Part shown: positions 41,889 to 47,115 of the stretch, in pieces
Layout: each line of letters opens with the position of its first letter
How positions within the stretch are numbered: the first letter of the stretch is position 1
NCBI GenBank assembly: GCA_041687295.1
Contig: JAWLCG010000002.1
Span: 1 to 47,115 of the forward strand
Source of the DNA: JAWLCG01 sp041687295
GTDB lineage: Bacteria > Planctomycetota > Phycisphaerae > SM23-33 > FEN-1343
Length of the DNA stretch: 47,115 nucleotides
Reading direction: 5' to 3'
Position numbers and translations under genes: made by a program
The notes under the pieces: model-generated
The model's input: the letters and a program-made list of their open reading frames with translations, nothing else
What the model was told of the DNA's origin: nothing
Database searches by the model: none

Positions 41889-42467
41889 TTGCGTCGGATC
41901 GCCGAGCGCCTGGGGCTCGCGGGCCCCCGGGATGAACGGTTCGCGTACGTTGACAACCGCATCCAGGAGCACTTCGGCTGCGACCTGCGGCAGATCCGCC
42001 CGCGCGGCCGGCGGCGGTGGGGGTTCCAGCGGATTGAGGACGCCCCGATGCGCGACCTGGCCATAGACGACATCGACCGCTGGCCCTGGCCGACGCCCAC
42101 CGACGACATGGTCGAGGGCCTGCGCGAGGAGGCAAGGTTCCTCCACGAGCAGACGCCCTACGCCGTCTGCGCCGCCCAGATCGGCCAGGGCCTCTTCGAG
42201 ATCGGCTGCTACCTTCTGCAGCACGTCCTGCCCTACGGGTCAGCCGAGGAGGTCCGGGCCCTGGTGGCCGACCTGGTGACCCACCTGGCGCCCGGCGGCG
42301 GCTACGTCCTCGCGCCCTGCCATACGCTGCCCGACGACGTGAAGCCCGAGAACCTCATCGTGTTCCTGGGCGAGGCCCGCCGGGTCGGCAGTCGGGATGC
42401 GGCCAACCTTTTGCGGAATTCTGTCTTCGGACCAGATGCCGGTTGCAATGGAGGCATCGGCGAGTAG
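41889..42467 (+). pseudogene. URO-D-family pseudogene, deleted at the start and in the middle
   Basis: The frame reads RRIAERLGLAGPRDERFAYV, CDLRQIRP, and LHEQTPYAVCAAQIGQGLFE, then jumps at GCYL/LQHVLPYG to the family's C-terminal strand LQHVLPYGSAEEVRALV, LAPGGGYVLAPCHTLPDDVK and PENLIVFLGEARRVG. The first about 40 residues and an internal block of about 100-130 residues are missing relative to a complete protein of about 350-380. The frame stays open because the deletion is in phase. The only start is a TTG (41889) with no ribosome site. The final 25 residues (from about GSRDAANLLRN) do not match the family, so the 3' end is also altered. An active enzyme is unlikely. Confidence 0.7.
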
Positions 42468-42564
42468 GCTTGGCGACAGGTCGGCAGCCGGGCGGCCCAG
42501 GTGGCCGGGCCGGCGGAGTCTTTGCGCACATTCACGACAGCCCCTTGGGCGGAAGAGGTGAGTC

Positions 42565-45273
42565 ATGGCGAGAAGCAACTCTGGCGCATGTCTGCGTCGG
42601 CCGCTGGTGGCGGCCCTGCTGGTCGGTCTGACGCTGGCCCTGCCAGCGGCGGCCGAGACGGCCGGCGACGGCTGGGTCTGGTGGGAGGCGGAGGACTCCG
42701 CTGAGCACAACTTCGACGTCGACCACCCCTTCGCGCCCCGGCACGAGGTGCTCTCGGGCGGTGAGTGGATCGGCATCGGGCGCGACCGCGGCGAGACGAT
42801 CTTCGCCGAGTACACTGTCAATGTACCCGCGGACGGCACCTACAAGTTCTACGCCCGCAAGTTCTGGAAGCACGGGCCGTTCCGCTACCGCTTCAACGAG
42901 GGACCCTGGCACCAGGTCGGGCGCGACGTGACGCTGATGGACGAGGTCTTCATCCGTACGCACCTCGGCGCCAACTGGGTGCACGCCGGCGACCACGAAC
43001 TGTCGGCCGGGCCGACCAAGGTGCGGATCGAGCTGACTGAACAGAGCGGGGCGGCTGCGTTCGACGCCTTCCTGCTGTCGGCCGAGCCATTCACGCCCCG
43101 CGGCAAGCTCAAGCCCGGCGCCAGGTATGGCCGGGCGCCTGAGGGCTGGTTCGCCTTCGAGCCCGACCGCGACCCGTTCAACGACTCGCCGATCGACCTG
43201 CGGGGCCTCAACGAGCCGACGGCCGGCAGCGGGGGCTTCATCGCCGTCGCGGGCGACGGCTTCGTCCACGGCGACACGGGCCGGCCTGTGCGATTCTGGG
43301 CCGTCAACGTCAATGCCTCGACCGTCCAGATGGACCGGGCCGAGATCGACCACCTCGCCCGCACCTACGCCAAGCACGGTGTCAACCTGGTGCGCTACCA
43401 CAGCCCGCTGTTCACCGACGCCTCGAGCCCGCAGGCCGACCCCCAGCGGATCGACGACCTGTTCTACATGATCGAGGCCTTCAAGAAGCAGGGCATCTAC
43501 ACCCACCTGTCGATCTACTTCCCGCTGTGGAACCGCATGAACGACCAGGGCGGTGCCTACCTTGGCGAGTACGGCTATGAGCAGGGGCAGGTACCCTTCG
43601 CCCTGCACCAGATCAACCCGAAGTTCCAGCAGATCCTCCGCTCCTGGTGGCGCGACCTGCTGACGACGAAGAGCCCCTACTCGGGGACGCCGCTGGCCGA
43701 CGACCCGGCCGTCATGGGCGTCGAGCTGGTCAACGAGGACAACTACTTCTTCTTCACCTTCGACCCGCCCAAGATGCCGCCCTCGCAGGTGGCGATCCTG
43801 GAGAAGCGCTTCGGCGACTGGGCGGCCGAGCGACACGGCTCGATCGAGGCGGCGCTGGAGGCCTGGGACGAGCCGCGTGACGAGGACGCCCCCGAGCAGG
43901 GCCGGCTGGGCCTGCCCAGCGCCTGGGCCATGGGCAACCTCCGCACCGCCCGCAACCAGGACGCCGCCCGTTTCCTGGCCGAGGACGAGCGGGCCTTCTT
44001 CGATGGCATGCAGCAGTTCCTGCGCGAGCAGTTGGGCTACCAGGGCTTGGTGACGGCGACCAACTGGAAAACGGCCGCCAACACCTTCCTCGAGCCGGTC
44101 GAGAAGTGGGCCAACCTCGGCGCCGACTTCATGGACCACCACGGCTACTTCGGCAAGCCCTTCCAGGAGAAGAACAACGCCTTCGGCTACGGGCCCGACG
44201 ACCTGTACATGGACCGCAGCGCCACCCGCTTCGACCCCGACGACGGCGCCGTCAAGGCCGGGCGCGAGCACAGCTACAGCATTCCGGCCAACATCCTGGT
44301 CTGGAACGACAAGCCGCACATGCTCAGCGAAGCCGCCTGGACGCTGCCCAACCGCTTCCGCGCAGAGCAGCCGCTGCTGATGGCCGCCTACGGCTCGTTG
44401 CAGGGGCTCGACGCGTTGGTCTGGTTCGCCACGGGGGGCTCGACCTGGAAGCCCCAGATCACCAGCATGTGGCCCATCCACGTGCCGTCGCAGATCGGCC
44501 AGTGGCCCGCGGCCGCCCTCATCTTCCGCCAGGGGCTCGTCGAGCAGGCCCAGCCCGTCGTCCGCGTTACGCTGGCCCGCGACGACGTATTCGCCCTGAA
44601 GGGCATGCCCGTCGCCCAGCCGGAGAGCCTCGACTTCCTCCAGCAGGCTGTCGCGGACGAGGCCCGCGGCACGGCGGAGGTCGAGGACCTCAGCCACATC
44701 GACGCGCTGGCGTTCTTCGTCGGGCCCGTCCACGTCGACATCGCCGAGCAGGACGCCCCCGCGCGGCTGGCCGACCTGGCCCGCCACATCGACCGCGACG
44801 CCCGCACCGTCACCAGCGCCACGGGGCAGCTGCAGTGGAACTGGGGCGACGGGCTGGTCACCGTTGACGCGCCGGCAGCCCAGGCGGTGACGGGGTTCTT
44901 GGCGGAAAACGGCCCGGTCGAGCTGTCGCAGCTTCGGCTGGAGAGCGACATGGAGTACGCCGCCGTCATGCTGGTGCCGCTGGACGGCCAGCCCATCGAC
45001 CAGTCGGCCCGGCTGCTGCTACAGGTGTTCAGCGAGGAGTCCAACTTCGGCTGGCAGACCGGGCCGGAGGGCGACTGGAAGCGCATTGAGTCGGTCGGCG
45101 AGCCGCCGGTCGTCGTGCGGCAGATGAGCGGCACGGTGAGCCTCAAGCGGCCTGACGCGGCCTCGATGACGGTGACGGCCCTGGACGCCAACGGCTACCC
45201 CGCCGGCGACGCCGGCTCGGCCGACGCCATCACGCTGCAGCCCGACACGCTGTACTACCTCATCGAGCGGTAG
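42565..45273 (+). CDS. Exported GH-A-like glycosidase with N-terminal CBM-like domain
   Basis: 902 residues from ATG 42565 (GAAGAGGTGA upstream). A signal peptide to about residue 30 (LTLALPAAA) is followed by a CBM6/35-like sandwich of about 30-180 (DGWVWWEAEDSAEHNF, NVPADGTYKFYARKFW, GDHELSAGPTKVRIELTE). The barrel has FVHGDTGRPVRFWAVNVNAS, HGVNLVRYHSPLF and IYTHLSIYFPLWN. It carries the acid/base VELVNEDN with Glu391 and the nucleophile HMLSEAAWTLP with Glu589. C-terminal beta domains finish the chain. It is the intact counterpart of the 36939 protein, aligned over most of the barrel and tail, and is the better candidate for a working exported glycosidase. The GH number (GH5-related or a newer GH-A family) is not settled. 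Confidence 0.8.
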   Translation: MARSNSGACLRRPLVAALLVGLTLALPAAAETAGDGWVWWEAEDSAEHNFDVDHPFAPRHEVLSGGEWIGIGRDRGETIFAEYTVNVPADGTYKFYARKFWKHGPFRYRFNEGPWHQVGRDVTLMDEVFIRTHLGANWVHAGDHELSAGPTKVRIELTEQSGAAAFDAFLLSAEPFTPRGKLKPGARYGRAPEGWFAFEPDRDPFNDSPIDLRGLNEPTAGSGGFIAVAGDGFVHGDTGRPVRFWAVNVNASTVQMDRAEIDHLARTYAKHGVNLVRYHSPLFTDASSPQADPQRIDDLFYMIEAFKKQGIYTHLSIYFPLWNRMNDQGGAYLGEYGYEQGQVPFALHQINPKFQQILRSWWRDLLTTKSPYSGTPLADDPAVMGVELVNEDNYFFFTFDPPKMPPSQVAILEKRFGDWAAERHGSIEAALEAWDEPRDEDAPEQGRLGLPSAWAMGNLRTARNQDAARFLAEDERAFFDGMQQFLREQLGYQGLVTATNWKTAANTFLEPVEKWANLGADFMDHHGYFGKPFQEKNNAFGYGPDDLYMDRSATRFDPDDGAVKAGREHSYSIPANILVWNDKPHMLSEAAWTLPNRFRAEQPLLMAAYGSLQGLDALVWFATGGSTWKPQITSMWPIHVPSQIGQWPAAALIFRQGLVEQAQPVVRVTLARDDVFALKGMPVAQPESLDFLQQAVADEARGTAEVEDLSHIDALAFFVGPVHVDIAEQDAPARLADLARHIDRDARTVTSATGQLQWNWGDGLVTVDAPAAQAVTGFLAENGPVELSQLRLESDMEYAAVMLVPLDGQPIDQSARLLLQVFSEESNFGWQTGPEGDWKRIESVGEPPVVVRQMSGTVSLKRPDAASMTVTALDANGYPAGDAGSADAITLQPDTLYYLIER

Positions 45274-45281
45274 CGGAGGCG

Positions 45282-45369
45282 ATGCCCCCGACGGGTACGC
45301 CCCAGCGTCCTGCTGATCCACTGCGACCAGCTCCGCTACGACGGGCTGGGCTGCAACGGCAAGCCGCTC
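45282..45369 (+). pseudogene. Sulfatase N-terminal fragment with frameshift
   Basis: ATG 45282 behind GGAGG starts MPPTGTP, then a one-base shift leads into SVLLIHCDQLRYDGLGCNGK, the N-terminus of a sulfatase in which the usual Asp-Asp or Asp-Gln pair (CDQ) and the RYDGLGCNG turn are clear. Similarity ends at PLQ, where a URO-D piece from the other strand begins. The formylglycine site is absent. Confidence 0.72.
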
Positions 45370-45540
45370 CAGTTGCGGCGTTTCATCGACTATGCCGAAC
45401 AGCAGGTTCTGGTAGCGTCTCAGGTCGCAGAGCCGCAGAAACGTATGGCCGTGCAGGAGCCCGGGGCAAACGAGAAAGCCCTTCTCTTGTGCACGGCGCA
45501 GACCGGCCAGGGCCTCGGCCCAGACCGCCGCCTGTCGGCA
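45370..45540 (-). pseudogene. URO-D-family internal fragment
   Basis: Read on the minus strand: AEALAGLRRAQEKGFLVCPG, LLHGHTFLRLCDLRRYQNLL, FGIVDETPQL. These segments match the middle of URO-D-type proteins (substrate strand followed by the DLRGYENLL helix). The piece lacks start, stop and both ends. It covers part of the segment of the 41889 pseudogene next to its deletion, yet the overlapping part differs, so it is from another copy. Confidence 0.6.
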
Positions 45541-46133
45541 TCGGTCTGCTCGGGGTCGGGCGGCGTGTATGTCTCGAACTTTGACCAGCCGGACAGCCCG
45601 TTGGCCTCGCACCACTCGTACAGGGGCTTCATGAAGTTCCGGTTGAAGAGCCGATCGACCGTCCTCCAGAAGTCGAACCGTACCTCAGTGAACGCGCCCT
45701 GGCTGAAGCACAGTTCGGCGATGCGCGACTCTAGTCGGTAGCCGTGGTCGAGGTGGAACTCCCGCAGGAAATCCCGCGAACAGGGGAGCAGTTCCTTCGC
45801 GTTGTGCAGGTGCGGCTCGTCGCAGAACACGTAGCGAACGTCCGAGCCGAACGAATCGCCCACCCACCGGCGGTACTGCTCGTGCGTCGTCCGGATGAAC
45901 GCGTCCACGGTCGGCCTCTGCAGCAGGTCGGGCGGGGGCAACTGCTCGCCTCCGCCGCACGGAGCCAGGACGACGGCGTGGGTGGCTGTTTCGGGGTCCG
46001 CCTTTGAAACCGTCCCGGCCAAGAGCTTCACATGTGCCAGGACGTCGCCGGGCATCTTGCCCCCGACCGGCAGCAGGCGCAGCCCGGCCACAAGAGCCGA
46101 ACCCTGTACCAGAAACTCCCGTCGAGTGATCAC
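45541..46133 (-). pseudogene. Glycoside hydrolase (GH106-like) N-terminal fragment with Tat-type leader
   Basis: ATG 46133 begins TRREFLVQGSALVAG, a twin-arginine-type export signal. After a shortened region follow AFIRTTHEQYRRWVGDSFGS, the VRYVFCDEPHL strand, SRDFLREFHLDHGYRLESRI and VDRLFNRNFMKPLYEWCEAN. These resemble the barrel of GH106-type and related large hydrolases, usually above 700 residues. Homology stops near GLSGWSKFETY (about 45600), from where the frame merges into the URO-D fragment. Only about 105 residues lie between leader and the CDEPHL strand, less than usual, so an internal deletion is also likely. No functional enzyme is expected. Confidence 0.62.
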
Positions 46134-46245
46134 AATACTCGCCCTCCCTGGGCCGTCTGTACGGCCAGTGCCCCTTTCGACAAACGGTCATGTTCCGGCC
46201 AGCAATGTACCCCTGCGGCCGAGGCGAGTCCAGAGGGCGACAGTC

Positions 46246-46379
46246 CAGCACCGGCACGTGCTGCCAGTCGGACAGCCTTTGCAGGTCCAGCGGCTGCAGG
46301 TACAATCGGAACCGCGCCTGACGGTTGGGCCTGGATGGACGGGATTGCTGTCCTGGATCGTGGAGTCGGGCATGGTGTA
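46246..46379 (+). promoter_or_regulatory. Promoter and structured leader, copy B (shared with 29965-30114)
   Basis: TTGCAG (46279-46284), a 16-base spacer and TACAAT (46301-46306) reproduce the promoter of copy A. AACCG-N7-CGGTT (46310-46326) keeps its arms while the loop differs. The second block TCCTGGATCGTGGAGTCGG lies at 46348-46379. The linker between blocks is 16 bases shorter than in copy A. The leader to the ATG at 46484 is about 170 nucleotides. A further small inverted repeat, GGCCGT-CTGT-ACGGCC, lies at about 46151-46166, upstream of the module. Confidence 0.62.
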
Positions 46380-46483
46380 TCAGGTCAGTTGTCGGCGCGG
46401 CCGCGATTCTGGTCTGATGACAACGTACCCATTCCTGATCTGTTACCACTCTTCCAGCGGCACGCGTTCTGGAGGTACTGCGC

Positions 46484-47115
46484 ATGACGACAAACGAAGT
46501 GACGGCCCGGGGGCCGCAGGCGGCGGTGGACTGGCCGGCATTTCTGGCCCGGCACGACATGACCTGGGACCACCTGCCGCTGGGCTGGGAGGAGGGGGCC
46601 TTCACCGGCAACGGGCTGCTGGGCGCGATGGTCTACGCCGCCGACGAGTCGGGCGGCTGGGGGCGGCACGCCGACCGGCCGGGCGAGGCGCTCAACTGGC
46701 ACATTGGCCGGACCGACATCATCGACCACCGCCAGGCCGAGCTGCCCGACTTCCGCCACCCACGGCTGCCGATCGGCTACCTGGCCCTGCACCCGGCCGG
46801 GCGGATCACGGACTGCCGCATGCGCCTGGACCTGCACCGGGCGGAACTCACCGGCACGCTCACCACCGACCGGGGGGCGATCCGCTTTCGCCACTACACC
46901 CATGCCACCGAGCCGGTGGTTGTGATCGAGCTGGAGACCACCGGCGGGGAGGAGGACTGCTACTGGGACTTCCGGGCCGCCCAGGCCGACGAGCCGCGGT
47001 GGGTGCTCGGCGGCGACCGTCGGCGGCATAACGAGAAGTACGGCCCGTGGCTGCCCAACCCGGCCCCGGTGCACACGATGCGGGGCGAGGTGCACGTCTG
47101 CGAGCAGCGGCTGCT
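46484..47115 (+). CDS. GH95-like glycoside hydrolase, N-terminal part (cut by window edge)
   Basis: ATG 46484 with GGAGG 8 bases upstream; 210 codons are visible and the frame is still open at the edge. No signal peptide. PLGWEEGAFTGNGLLGAMVY matches the N-terminal beta-sandwich of GH95-type (fucosidase/galactosidase) proteins, where the GNG-LGAM turn is conserved. EALNWHIGRTDIIDHRQAEL and the LPIGYLALHPAG, FRHYTHATEPVVVIELETTG strands follow the same domain. The catalytic (alpha/alpha)6 part lies outside the window. It is driven by the second copy of the promoter-leader module, which links it to the FAD oxidoreductase at 30171. Confidence 0.66.
   Translation, partial: MTTNEVTARGPQAAVDWPAFLARHDMTWDHLPLGWEEGAFTGNGLLGAMVYAADESGGWGRHADRPGEALNWHIGRTDIIDHRQAELPDFRHPRLPIGYLALHPAGRITDCRMRLDLHRAELTGTLTTDRGAIRFRHYTHATEPVVVIELETTGGEEDCYWDFRAAQADEPRWVLGGDRRRHNEKYGPWLPNPAPVHTMRGEVHVCEQRL

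Noticed and set aside
39404..42109. 901-codon antisense frame over the (alpha/alpha)6 gene
   Set aside because: Same reasons; it spans an intergenic region and a pseudogene on the other strand without any family motif.
1..47115. tRNA, rRNA, CRISPR array, origin or prophage
   Set aside because: No cloverleaf-like genes, rRNA stretches, spaced repeats, iterons or phage structural genes were seen on either strand.

Overview
The window looks like accessory, glycan-degrading DNA from a GC-rich, PVC-type bacterium. Planctomycetota (Phycisphaerae-like) or a Lentisphaerota/Kiritimatiellota relative fit best. The grounds are sulfatases next to exported right-handed beta-helix proteins, a ThuA-domain protein, LacI and AraC regulators beside glycoside hydrolases, URO-D-family proteins, a twin-arginine-type leader on a hydrolase, and a possible dockerin-like tail. 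No ribosomal, tRNA or housekeeping gene is present, so the phylum is inferred from gene content only.

Layout. (1) 1-10.5 kb: a GH26 beta-mannanase (minus strand, cut by the left edge) lies downstream of a LacI regulator. Divergent from these runs an exported set: an enolase-fold protein, a ThuA-like protein and two beta-helix proteins, all with signal peptides. (2) 10.5-19.9 kb: a sulfatase remnant, then a second LacI regulator with a candidate self-operator. It is followed by a co-directional hydrolase block: a GH101/GH129-like protein, a GH5-like protein, a sulfatase, a GH43 and a GH2 beta-mannosidase. None of these five has a signal peptide. (3) 20.1-20.8 kb: a HAD phosphatase gene broken by IS21-family debris, namely two istB 3' ends in opposite orientation, each with its own terminal repeats. 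(4) 21.1-29.7 kb: a glycyl-radical eliminase divergent from an AraC regulator that overlaps a second sulfatase by ATGA, then an N-terminally truncated SDR and a large beta-propeller/hydrolase protein that may be lambda-carrageenase-like. (5) 30.0-33.6 kb: an FAD oxidoreductase behind a strong promoter and long leader, a second AraC regulator, and a divergent URO-D-family protein. (6) 33.7-45.3 kb: a paralogue of the big beta-helix/LamG protein, two clan GH-A-like paralogues (one lacking its catalytic residues), an (alpha/alpha)6-type protein, and a deleted URO-D pseudogene. (7) 45.3-46.1 kb: fragments of sulfatase, URO-D and hydrolase genes joined together. Then comes a second copy of the promoter-leader found at 30.0 kb, driving a GH95-like gene cut by the right edge.

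Taken together, the locus appears to handle a sulfated, mannose-containing and possibly galactan-type polysaccharide. Exported proteins would make the first cuts, and cytoplasmic hydrolases and sulfatases would finish the oligosaccharides. The GRE, the FAD enzyme, the SDR and the URO-D protein would handle unusual sugars or substituents. There is no transporter, sulfatase-maturing enzyme or GRE activase in the window, so these must be encoded elsewhere. The strongest unexplained signals are the duplicated promoter-leader module, the pseudo-active-site paralogue, the metal-ligand-poor enolase protein, and the repeated gene scrapping by small deletions and IS remnants.
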